Shown here: one piece after another, positions 1-4,654 of the stretch | Numbering within the stretch: position 1 is the stretch's first letter | Layout of the letters: each line of letters starts with the position of its first letter | Assembly: GCA_036478235.1 (NCBI GenBank) | Contig: JAZGDZ010000096.1 | Coordinates: 1-6,178 of the forward strand | Source: JACZWZ01 sp036478235 | GTDB lineage: Bacteria; Actinomycetota; Acidimicrobiia; Spongiisociales; UBA11373 | Length of the DNA: 6,178 nt | Direction of reading: 5' to 3' | The notes under the pieces: generated by a model | The model's database searches: none | Told to the model about the DNA's origin: nothing | The model's input: only the letters and a program-made list of their open reading frames with translations | Position numbers and translations under genes: made by a program

Positions 1-58
1 GCCCCACCAGGCTGCCCGCGTCCAACAACTCCAGATTCGAATCGCTATTGCCCTGCAT
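1..58 (-). CDS. Possible transposase, N-terminal fragment cut by window edge
   Basis: An ATG on the minus strand at 58-56 opens a frame with no stop up to the window edge, giving 19 residues that start MQGNSDSNLELLD. From memory, this resembles the N-terminus of some actinobacterial IS1182-like transposases, which begin MQG and carry an ELLD or ELFD motif near residue 10. That resemblance is the only basis for the call: no catalytic residue lies inside the window. There is no convincing ribosome binding site. The gene would read away from the PAP2 gene and in the same direction as it. It could equally be the start of an unrelated protein, or a chance open frame. Confidence 0.35.
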   Translation of the reverse strand, partial: MQGNSDSNLELLDAGSLVG

Positions 59-123
59 ACCCGCAGTCTCGCCAACCCACCACCAAATCGCGAACACCGC
101 GACCAGGATTAATCAGCAGTTTC
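1..123 (-). mobile_element. Possible end of an insertion sequence
   Basis: If the minus-strand frame at 58-1 is a transposase, then 59-123 would be the subterminal non-coding end of the element. This stretch holds the 8-bp palindrome GATTAATC at 107-114, followed by CAGCAGTTTC up to 123. It abuts the tetramer CTAG at 124-127, which contains the stop codon of the PAP2 gene. A palindromic tetramer is a plausible target site. The other end of the element and its terminal inverted repeat lie outside the window, so this is inference. Confidence 0.25.
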
Positions 124-795
124 CTAGTGCCTCGGCAGACTCCTAATGCGCGCCGCCGAAAGCACTTGCGGTCCCGACAGCGCCGTCACGATCGTGCCGA
201 TGGCGAGCCCGAAGCCGACACCACCAATGATGTCGAGCGGCATGTGGGCACCCACGTAGATCCTCGTGAGCGCCACTGCCGCGGCCAGCCCGTAAGCCAC
301 GAACCGGCCCCGCTTCGACAAATATGGAGCAAAGGCGACGGCCAATGTGAAGGCCAGCACGGCGTGCCCGGAAGGAAACCCGACCTCGGTGATCGGTACG
401 TCGAATCCGAGGATCACGTCCTCGAGAATCGCACCGGGGCGACCCCGTCCCACAAGCGCCTTGATCCCCTTGGCCGCCAGCCAGCCAAGGAAAAGGCCGG
501 CCGACGCCAGCACCACGGCCGGTTGCCAGCGCCGAGTCATCCTCCACAGAACGAGCGCGGCAAAGGGCAGGACCAGCGCCGATCCCATCTGCTGCAGGAC
601 CCAGAGCATCCACTCGACGTTGTGCGGGAGGTCGTTGAACCACCTGAAGACCGACTCCTCCCAAGGAGCCACCGGGTTCTTGACCAGCGCCGCGGCGACG
701 GTGAGCACGGCCAATCCGAGGCCGAGCGGGATGAGGTGTCGGCGCCGGGTGGGGTTCTCGATGATCTGGGTGATCGTAGTGCTTCCTCTCCGCAC
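124..795 (-). CDS. PAP2-superfamily membrane phosphatase
   Basis: This 223-residue integral membrane protein has the full type 2 phosphatidic acid phosphatase signature: KX6RP at K112 to P120 (KALVGRGRP), PSGH at 141-144, and RX5HX3D at R178, H184 and D188. Thr177 replaces the usual Ser of the SRX5H motif. H144 and H184 are the expected catalytic histidines. Hydrophobic stretches near residues 22-40, 66-85, 92-108, 145-160, 165-180 and 187-205 fit the usual six-helix fold. Such enzymes dephosphorylate lipid phosphates (phosphatidate, undecaprenyl pyrophosphate, phosphatidylglycerophosphate) at the membrane; which substrate applies cannot be told. The start is a GTG at 795-793, the only ATG, GTG or TTG codon between the upstream stop and the first membrane helix. 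It has no upstream Shine-Dalgarno, and its first bases lie in the stem of a perfect hairpin. The gene diverges from the amidase gene. Confidence 0.9.
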   Translation of the reverse strand: MRRGSTTITQIIENPTRRRHLIPLGLGLAVLTVAAALVKNPVAPWEESVFRWFNDLPHNVEWMLWVLQQMGSALVLPFAALVLWRMTRRWQPAVVLASAGLFLGWLAAKGIKALVGRGRPGAILEDVILGFDVPITEVGFPSGHAVLAFTLAVAFAPYLSKRGRFVAYGLAAAVALTRIYVGAHMPLDIIGGVGFGLAIGTIVTALSGPQVLSAARIRSLPRH

Positions 796-859
796 GAACG
801 GCCCGCCGATGACGGGCCGTTCGTCGTTGCCAACCAGAGGGGGGAGGAACCCTCAGATG
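794..859. repeat. Hairpin plus G-rich motif, copy 1
   Basis: A perfect 12-bp inverted repeat (794-805 with 813-824, core CGAACGGCCCG, 7-base loop) is followed 7 bases later by a motif reading AACC, one base, then GAGGGGGGAG, then GAACCCTC, ending about 854. The motif can itself fold, GAGGG at 837-841 with CCCTC at 850-854. The same order, hairpin then motif, occurs at 2430-2487 with a different hairpin sequence, so the structure and motif are kept while the stem changes. On the minus strand the element would lie at the very start of the PAP2 gene; on the plus strand it lies about 100 bases before the amidase gene. There is no T-run, so it is not an ordinary terminator. I cannot name a known family. 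Confidence 0.55.
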
Positions 860-895
860 TGTACCTCCGACCAACGGGCCCTCCCCGGTCGATAG
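857..895 (+). CDS. Possible 12-residue upstream ORF
   Basis: An ATG at 857 follows a strong Shine-Dalgarno-like GGGGAGG (841-847) with 9 bases between and opens a 12-codon frame, MCTSDQRALPGR, ending with TAG at 893-895. It lies 59 bases ahead of the amidase start and would be a short leader peptide if transcription begins upstream of it. Against this, the G-rich sequence acting as its ribosome binding site is part of a motif that recurs at 2468-2484 with no start codon after it, and the amidase appears to have its own promoter inside this gap. Coding is therefore uncertain. Confidence 0.2.
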   Translation: MCTSDQRALPGR

Positions 896-942
896 TCCCC
901 GGATTGTCGCTCGGGGGACCATTCATCCTTCCGGGGCGTCGG

Positions 943-955
943 TACCGTGGCGCCA
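943..955 (+). promoter_or_regulatory. Leaderless-type promoter of the amidase gene
   Basis: TACCGT at 943-948 matches the actinobacterial TANNNT −10 pattern. Six bases separate it from the ATG at 955, so the A of the start codon would be the first transcribed base. No Shine-Dalgarno lies before the ATG. No clear −35 box is seen; ATTCAT/TTCATC near 921-927 is the nearest candidate. An imperfect dyad, GTCCCC (895-900) with GGGGAC (914-919), sits at the edge of the −35 region. Confidence 0.5.
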
Positions 956-1734
956 TGGACTTGTCGCGACGCAGGATGCTCGCCCTGCTGGCCGGTTCGA
1001 TTGGGCTCGGCTGGCTCGTGGCCGCCTGCCGTGAGGGGGCTTCCACGGCGACGCCGCTCCGGGCCACCCTGCCATCGACCATTGCGCCGGCCGCCGGCAC
1101 CAGCACAACAACCTCCCCCAAGGTCCCGGACTCGCCACCCGATCCGAGCCCGGAGCTCCCAGCACCCGAGCTACTCACCGTGATCGGCCGGGAAGGCTGG
1201 AGCTCACGGCCCCAGGGCGATTTCCGTGCCCACCGGATCGAGCGGATCACCATCCACCACACAGCGGCTGAGTTGACCGACAACGCAATGGTTCCCGCTC
1301 TGATCAGGCAGCACGAGAACTGGCACATGTCACAGGGATGGCCGGGCCTCGCCTACCACTTCGTGGTCGACCGCAATGGCAACGTGTACGAGGGCCGGCC
1401 CATCGAAGCCGTGGGCGACACGTTCACCGGCTACGACCCCACCGGGCATTTCCTAGCCTGCTTCGAGGGGCACTTCGACCGGCAAACGCCGAGCGCCGAG
1501 CAGCTCGCCTCCATGACGGGGCTGGTGGCCTGGGCGATGCAGCGGTTCGGTGTCTCCGCCTCGCGGATCACCGGTCATCGCGACTGGGCGGCTACCAGCT
1601 GTCCGGGACACGAGATGTACTGGAGGCTGGCAGGTCTGGCCCGGGCCGCCTCCGATCACGGCCGCGTCGCGCTCGAGTACCTGCGAGACGACGATGCCCG
1701 GGCCCGGGTGAAGGCGATCTCGAGAGGGATCTGA
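955..1734 (+). CDS. Lipoprotein N-acetylmuramoyl-L-alanine amidase (PGRP/amidase_2 fold)
   Basis: This 259-residue exported zinc amidase should cleave the bond between N-acetylmuramic acid and L-alanine of peptidoglycan stem peptides. The N-terminus combines a Tat-like motif, SRRRML at 4-9, a hydrophobic core, and a lipobox VAAC with the lipid-modified Cys25, so it is probably a Tat-exported lipoprotein. Residues 26-73 are a Pro/Thr/Ser-rich linker. The catalytic domain starts near residue 75 (REGWSSRP). Expected zinc ligands are H101 in TIHHTA, H208 in GHRDW and C216 in TSCPG, with Y134 (AYHFVVD) as the catalytic tyrosine. The usual EGNFD motif reads EGHFD at 171-175. The ATG at 955 is chosen because the signal peptide begins there; the frame is open far upstream, but that part is antisense to PAP2. 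Bpa follows after 86 bases on the same strand. Roles may include cell-wall turnover or attack on other bacteria. Confidence 0.92.
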   Translation: MDLSRRRMLALLAGSIGLGWLVAACREGASTATPLRATLPSTIAPAAGTSTTTSPKVPDSPPDPSPELPAPELLTVIGREGWSSRPQGDFRAHRIERITIHHTAAELTDNAMVPALIRQHENWHMSQGWPGLAYHFVVDRNGNVYEGRPIEAVGDTFTGYDPTGHFLACFEGHFDRQTPSAEQLASMTGLVAWAMQRFGVSASRITGHRDWAATSCPGHEMYWRLAGLARAASDHGRVALEYLRDDDARARVKAISRGI

Positions 1735-1776
1735 AGCACCGGGCCCGACACTGTCGCCCGGGCGATAGTCGCGCCG

Positions 1777-1805
1777 TTGACGGTGCAGCCCATCCGTTCT
1801 CATAT
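1777..1805 (+). promoter_or_regulatory. Possible promoter before bpa
   Basis: TTGACG at 1777-1782 is a good −35 match, and TCATAT at 1800-1805, 17 bases on, is a weak −10 match. The predicted start of transcription would fall near 1811-1813, inside the Shine-Dalgarno sequence, which argues against it. Read-through from the amidase gene is an alternative, since no terminator is visible between the two genes. Confidence 0.25.
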
Positions 1806-1808
1806 CAC

Positions 1809-1816
1809 AAGGAGGT
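1809..1816 (+). promoter_or_regulatory. Strong ribosome binding site of bpa
   Basis: AAGGAGGT is a near-perfect complement to the 16S rRNA 3' end and fixes the ATG at 1821 as the start. It contrasts with the amidase, heme A synthase and lipase genes, which show no such site and look leaderless. Confidence 0.85.
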
Positions 1817-1820
1817 CACG

Positions 1821-2243
1821 ATGACACTCGAAGCCGCGACGAGCCCCGCAGAGCCCACGGGCGAGATCGTCAGCCAACCCGGCAAGCTGATGAGGCTCGC
1901 AGCCGTCGCCAGGGCAATGCTCGACGAAGCACGGGCCACGCCGTGCGACACCGAGGGATGCGAGCGATTCCGCCGCATCTACGAACGGACCCTGCACGAA
2001 CTCTCAGGGCTGCTCTCGAACGATCTCAAGGTGGAACTGGCATACCTGAGCGTCACCTTCGATGAGCCGTCACCTTCACCGTCCGAGATCCGGGCCGCCC
2101 AGGCCGAGTTGGTGGGGTGGTTGGAAGGGCTGATCAACGGGATCGCCGCGGCCGCAATGACGCAGCAGGCCCAGGCCGAGGAGCAGGCTGCCGAGATCGC
2201 CGCAGCCGCCGACGCCGCCGACCGGCCCGGCCTCTACCTCTAG
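1821..2243 (+). CDS. bpa: Bacterial proteasome activator Bpa/PafE
   Basis: This 140-residue protein matches the Bpa (PafE, M. tuberculosis Rv3780) family: EIVSQPGKLMRLAAVARAML at 15-34 corresponds to the VEQPAKVMRI region of the mycobacterial protein, and RAAQAELVGWLEGLINGI at 91-108 to its AQAQLVGWLEGLFHGI helix. Bpa forms a dodecameric ring that docks on the 20S proteasome and opens its gate without ATP, admitting unfolded or selected proteins. Docking needs the C-terminal GQYL tail; here the tail is GLYL (137-140), keeping the Gly, the penultimate Tyr and the last Leu but replacing Gln. The protein is shorter than the mycobacterial one (about 174 residues), with a briefer N-terminus and an Ala/Glu-rich linker (residues 110-133) before the tail. 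The start is firm: AAGGAGGT at 1809-1816 lies 4 bases before the ATG. No proteasome subunit genes are in the window. A terminator follows at 2357-2386. Confidence 0.92.
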   Translation: MTLEAATSPAEPTGEIVSQPGKLMRLAAVARAMLDEARATPCDTEGCERFRRIYERTLHELSGLLSNDLKVELAYLSVTFDEPSPSPSEIRAAQAELVGWLEGLINGIAAAAMTQQAQAEEQAAEIAAAADAADRPGLYL

Positions 2244-2314
2244 TGCCCTGGCCGGTGACGTTGGTGATGTTGAGGGCGAGGCAGGGGTTTCAGTTCGGCT
2301 CCAGATTTGGCTGC

Positions 2315-2346
2315 GGCGTTCGAGTCCTGCTCGGCCCCGAAGCGCC
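2315..2346 (+). other. Imperfect hairpin in the bpa 3' region
   Basis: GGCGTTCG (2315-2322) pairs with CGAA-G-CGCC (2338-2346) across one bulged G, with room for an inner GAG/CTC pairing. It lies between the bpa stop codon and the terminator and so would be in the bpa 3' untranslated region. It contains GTTCGAGTCC, which looks like a tRNA T-loop but has no tRNA around it. Function unknown. Confidence 0.25.
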
Positions 2347-2356
2347 TCCGCATGGT

Positions 2357-2386
2357 GGTGCCGCCCTGCAGGCGGCGCCCCTTTTT
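2357..2386 (+). terminator. Rho-independent terminator after bpa
   Basis: GGTGCCGCC (2357-2365) pairs with GGCGGCGCC (2371-2379) with one G·T wobble across the 5-base loop CTGCA, then two C's and five T's at 2382-2386. This is a classic intrinsic terminator for plus-strand transcription. It ends the amidase-bpa side of the window and leaves bpa with a 3' untranslated region of about 115-140 bases. Confidence 0.75.
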
Positions 2387-2429
2387 GCGTCCTGAACGCG
2401 CCAAACGTTGCCGGTCGGGGCACAAGAAC

Positions 2430-2487
2430 CGAGCAACCCGGCCTATGGCCGGGCTGCTCGTGAACCTGAGGGGGGAGAACCCTCGAT
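2430..2487. repeat. Hairpin plus G-rich motif, copy 2
   Basis: A 14-position stem (2430-2443 with 2447-2460, one A·C mismatch at 2436/2454, loop TAT) is followed 2 bases later by AACC, one base, then GAGGGGGGAG, then AACCCTC, ending at 2484. This matches copy 1 at 794-859 apart from one base swap and one inserted G, while the hairpin sequences differ. The motif can fold, GAGGG at 2468-2472 with CCCTC at 2480-2484. It lies after the bpa terminator and about 220 bases before the heme A synthase start. On the minus strand the motif shows a run of six C's inside a small hairpin, faintly recalling the C-rich loops of actinobacterial 6C RNA, though the two-hairpin layout of that RNA is not present. 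Confidence 0.55.
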
Positions 2488-2650
2488 CAACCCCAACACC
2501 CTCGCACACCGCCCGCCACCGATCATCCCCAGTGTCGCAACTCCGACTGAACGAGGGCGCGCCGATAGGCGCGGGCTCGGCGGCCTGGGGTTGGGGCCCC
2601 CGGGCCGTACAGCGATGAGCCGTACGGCGAAGAGCCATCAGCATCGCGAA

Positions 2651-2678
2651 AGAGCGTCCGCCGATTTGCGGACGCTCT
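2651..2678. promoter_or_regulatory. Perfect 11-bp dyad, possible operator of the heme A synthase gene
   Basis: AGAGCGTCCGC (2651-2661) and GCGGACGCTCT (2668-2678) are exact inverted repeats around a 6-base spacer. The dyad ends 13 bases before the −10 box TAACCT and so covers the −35 region. If the downstream gene is leaderless, the dyad is not in its mRNA and is better read as a protein-binding operator than as an RNA hairpin. There is no T-run on either side, so a terminator is less likely. Confidence 0.45.
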
Positions 2679-2691
2679 GAGCTCTGCTGCC

Positions 2692-2704
2692 TAACCTCGC
2701 AGCA
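2692..2704 (+). promoter_or_regulatory. Leaderless-type promoter of the heme A synthase gene
   Basis: TAACCT at 2692-2697 fits the TANNNT −10 pattern and is followed by 6 bases and the ATG at 2704, so transcription would begin at the start codon. There is no Shine-Dalgarno. TTGCGG at 2666-2671 is the best −35 match, but its 20-base spacing is long. Confidence 0.55.
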
Positions 2705-3618
2705 TGAACCCCCGAGCCCTCAGCCGATGGGCGCTGGCAGCCACCCTGGCACTCGTCGCCGTCGGCGGATTCACTCGGGGCAGCGGGAGCGGATTCGGGT
2801 GCTCCGACCGCTGGCCTCTCTGTGAGGGGGGCCTCCTCGGCGGTCTGCTCCCCCGGGTCGAGTACCACATGATCGTGGAGTGGAGCCACCGATGGCTCGC
2901 GGTGATGGTCGGACTGCTCGCGGTCGCCACCGCAATCGCCTCGTGGCGTCGGGCCCGACGCTGGGTGGCCTGGGTCGCCATCGCCGCCGTGCTCACGATC
3001 GGAGTTCAGGCGTGGGTCGGGAGGCTGGTGGTTGCCGAGCGCCTCGACGCCGACCTCGTCTCGCTGCACCTGGCAATCTCCATGACCGTGGCCGCGCTCA
3101 TGGCCGTCGTGGTCGTTGCCACCGGGACCCAGGCCCGAAGCGAGCGAGCGTGGGTTGCTCGCCTCGGTGCGGGAGCGGGCGTCATCTTCGGCGTCCTGAT
3201 GCTCGGCTCGCTCGTGCACAACCTCTACATCCCGGGCTGGCCGCTGACGATGGGCTCACTCGTGCCGAACCTGTCCGACCGCAACGTCGCCATCCATTTC
3301 GTTCATCGTGTAGCCGCGGCGGGGGGTCTGGGCTACCTGCTCTACCTGGCCGGAGCGGCCCGCGCTCATGACCTCCACGGCCGGTGGCTGATCGATGTGG
3401 CTGTAGTCACCTACGCCGTCAACATCGGCCTCGGTGCGGCCCACGTCTTCACCGAGGTCGGCTCGTCGTTGCTGGTCGCGACGCACCTTGCGCTGGCCTC
3501 CATCGCCCTGATCGCGCTGGTGGCAGCGACGGCGCTCGCTTCCGGGGCGGCACCGCCCGCCACCGTCGCGGTGGCGTCCCCCGGAACAACTAGCGACGGG
3601 GCGAGGTTTACGGTCTGA
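2704..3618 (+). CDS. ctaA: Heme A synthase, CtaA/COX15 family
   Basis: This 304-residue membrane protein should oxidise the C8 methyl of heme O to the formyl group of heme A, the cofactor of aa3-type cytochrome c oxidase. The N-terminal helix leads into GGFTRGSGSGFGCSDRWPLC, the family's GGxTRLTxSGLxCPDWPLC signature, with the Cys pair C33 and C40 spaced as in Bacillus CtaA. E59 and H62 in VEWSHR match the catalytic Glu and heme-ligand His. H122 (SLHL), H201 (HFVHR) and H261 (THLAL) supply the other conserved histidines. About eight membrane helices in two pseudo-symmetric halves fit the known fold, and the second half repeats a GWPL motif at 178-181. The last 25 residues are a polar, Ala/Thr-rich tail. 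The ATG at 2704 is supported by the preceding −10 box and by the N-terminus fitting the family. No ctaB or oxidase subunit is nearby. Pirin follows 27 bases downstream. Confidence 0.92.
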   Translation: MNPRALSRWALAATLALVAVGGFTRGSGSGFGCSDRWPLCEGGLLGGLLPRVEYHMIVEWSHRWLAVMVGLLAVATAIASWRRARRWVAWVAIAAVLTIGVQAWVGRLVVAERLDADLVSLHLAISMTVAALMAVVVVATGTQARSERAWVARLGAGAGVIFGVLMLGSLVHNLYIPGWPLTMGSLVPNLSDRNVAIHFVHRVAAAGGLGYLLYLAGAARAHDLHGRWLIDVAVVTYAVNIGLGAAHVFTEVGSSLLVATHLALASIALIALVAATALASGAAPPATVAVASPGTTSDGARFTV

Positions 3619-3645
3619 CAGCCGGCCGACCGGAGTACAAAGCAG

Positions 3646-4617
3646 ATGCCCGCCGTGACCGTGGACGACGTCTTCACGCTGCCGCGCCTCGACGCGCCGA
3701 TCGAGGCACGACACCGCCAGGTCGTGTCGGTCACAACGGCTCCGAGCGGTCTCGAGGGTGAGGGCTTTCCGGTCAAGCGGGCTTTCGCCGGGGTGGATCT
3801 GACGCTGCTCGATCCCTTCATCCACCTGGACCAGATGGGAGAGGTCGAATACGCTCCGGGTGAGCCCAAAGGGACCCCGTGGCACCCCCATCGCGGCTTC
3901 GAAACGGTCACCTACATGATCGACGGGATCATGGAGCACCAGGACTCGCACGGCGGCGGCGGCGTCATCACCAACGGGGACACCCAGTGGATGACTGCAG
4001 GCGCCGGCATCCTCCACATCGAGAGGCCGCCGGAGCACCTCGTCGTCTCCGGAGGCCTCTTCCACGGCTTCCAGCTGTGGGTGAATCTTCCGGCAAAGGA
4101 CAAGTTTCTGGATCCGAAGTATCAGGACATCCGCGGAGGCGATGTGGCACTGCTCACGACCCCGGATGGGGGGGCGCTGTTGAGGGTGATCGCCGGGGAC
4201 CTGAGCGGACACGCCGGCCCCGGTGACACCCACACGCCGATCACCATGGTGCACGCCACGATGAGCCCCGGGGCCCGGATCGTTCTCCCGTGGCGCTCCG
4301 ACTTCAACGCCCTCGCCTACCTCCTCAACGGCGACGCCACTTTCGGCATCGAGCAGCGGCCCGCCGGCAGCGGGCAGCTGGTCGTGTTCGGCGAGGGCGA
4401 CTCACTGACCATCACTACCGATGAGAGCCAGGAGTCGCGTCACCCGACCGTCGATGTGCTGCTCCTCGGCGGCGAGCCGATCCGAGAACCGGTCGCCTGG
4501 TACGGACCGTTCGTGATGAACACCCGCCAGGAGCTCATCGAGGCGTTCGAAGACTTCCAGGCGGGGAAGTTAGGGAGCATCCCCCACGCCGACCCCGGCC
4601 AGGAACCGCCCGCCTAG
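3646..4617 (+). CDS. Pirin family bicupin protein
   Basis: This 323-residue protein is a complete pirin: two cupin barrels, the N-terminal one binding a metal, usually iron. The expected ligands are H80 and H82 in PWHPHRGFETVTY, and H124 and E126 in GAGILHIERP, which corresponds to the usual HSE motif. The glycine-rich turn HGGGGVITNGDTQWMTAGAG (102-121) and the C-terminal GPFVMNTRQELIEAFEDFQA are also family hallmarks. Pirins include quercetin dioxygenases, redox-sensing transcription cofactors and regulators of pyruvate dehydrogenase, so the exact role is open; the protein is probably cytoplasmic, with no signal peptide. GGAG at 3632-3635 is a weak ribosome binding site 10 bases before the ATG. 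The 27-base gap after heme A synthase suggests one transcript. Convergent with the pilin gene, 37 bases apart. Confidence 0.93.
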   Translation: MPAVTVDDVFTLPRLDAPIEARHRQVVSVTTAPSGLEGEGFPVKRAFAGVDLTLLDPFIHLDQMGEVEYAPGEPKGTPWHPHRGFETVTYMIDGIMEHQDSHGGGGVITNGDTQWMTAGAGILHIERPPEHLVVSGGLFHGFQLWVNLPAKDKFLDPKYQDIRGGDVALLTTPDGGALLRVIAGDLSGHAGPGDTHTPITMVHATMSPGARIVLPWRSDFNALAYLLNGDATFGIEQRPAGSGQLVVFGEGDSLTITTDESQESRHPTVDVLLLGGEPIREPVAWYGPFVMNTRQELIEAFEDFQAGKLGSIPHADPGQEPPA

Positions 4618-4654
4618 AAGTGGATCGGGTCCGTCCGGCGGTGGTGCTTTCGGG

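Larger units (their letters stand above)
2244..2703. other. Gene-free, hairpin-rich intergenic region
   Basis: No convincing protein gene is seen in these 460 bases on either strand; the open frames present are low-complexity, Arg/Pro-rich readings typical of GC-rich non-coding DNA. It holds the bpa 3' region and terminator (to 2386), the second hairpin plus G-rich motif (2430-2487), and a perfect 6-bp hairpin with a GATA loop (2558-2563 with 2568-2573). It also holds a 7-bp dyad GCCGTAC/GTACGGC (2604-2610 with 2622-2628) and the dyad at 2651-2678. A short structured RNA could be hidden between 2390 and 2640, but no promoter for one is clear. Confidence 0.6.

Noticed and set aside
794..824. 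Rho-independent terminator at the perfect hairpin near the PAP2 start
   Set aside because: No T-run follows on either strand, and the hairpin overlaps the PAP2 start codon rather than a gene end.
832..859. A c-di-AMP (ydaO-type) riboswitch ahead of the cell-wall amidase
   Set aside because: Such riboswitches are known upstream of actinobacterial cell-wall hydrolases and are rich in G and AACC strings, but the later conserved half of the aptamer is not seen here, and the amidase seems to be leaderless from 955.
127..954. An open frame continuing upstream of the amidase, giving a protein of over 500 residues
   Set aside because: The upstream part is antisense to the PAP2 gene, is Arg/Pro-rich with no domain, and would bury the Tat signal peptide and lipobox that begin at 955.
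2315..2346. A tRNA gene suggested by GTTCGAGTCC
   Set aside because: The flanking bases do not form a 5-bp T stem, and there is no acceptor stem, D arm or anticodon arm at the right spacing.
3256..4254. A 332-codon minus-strand frame under heme A synthase and pirin
   Set aside because: It is opposite two genes with full family signatures; its translation is rich in Arg, Asp and His with no recognisable domain, typical of a GC-rich antisense shadow.
4605..4642. Bidirectional terminator between pirin and the pilin gene
   Set aside because: ACCGCC and GGCGGT can pair, but the stem is 6 bp with a 26-base loop and no good T-run, and part of it lies in the pirin coding end.
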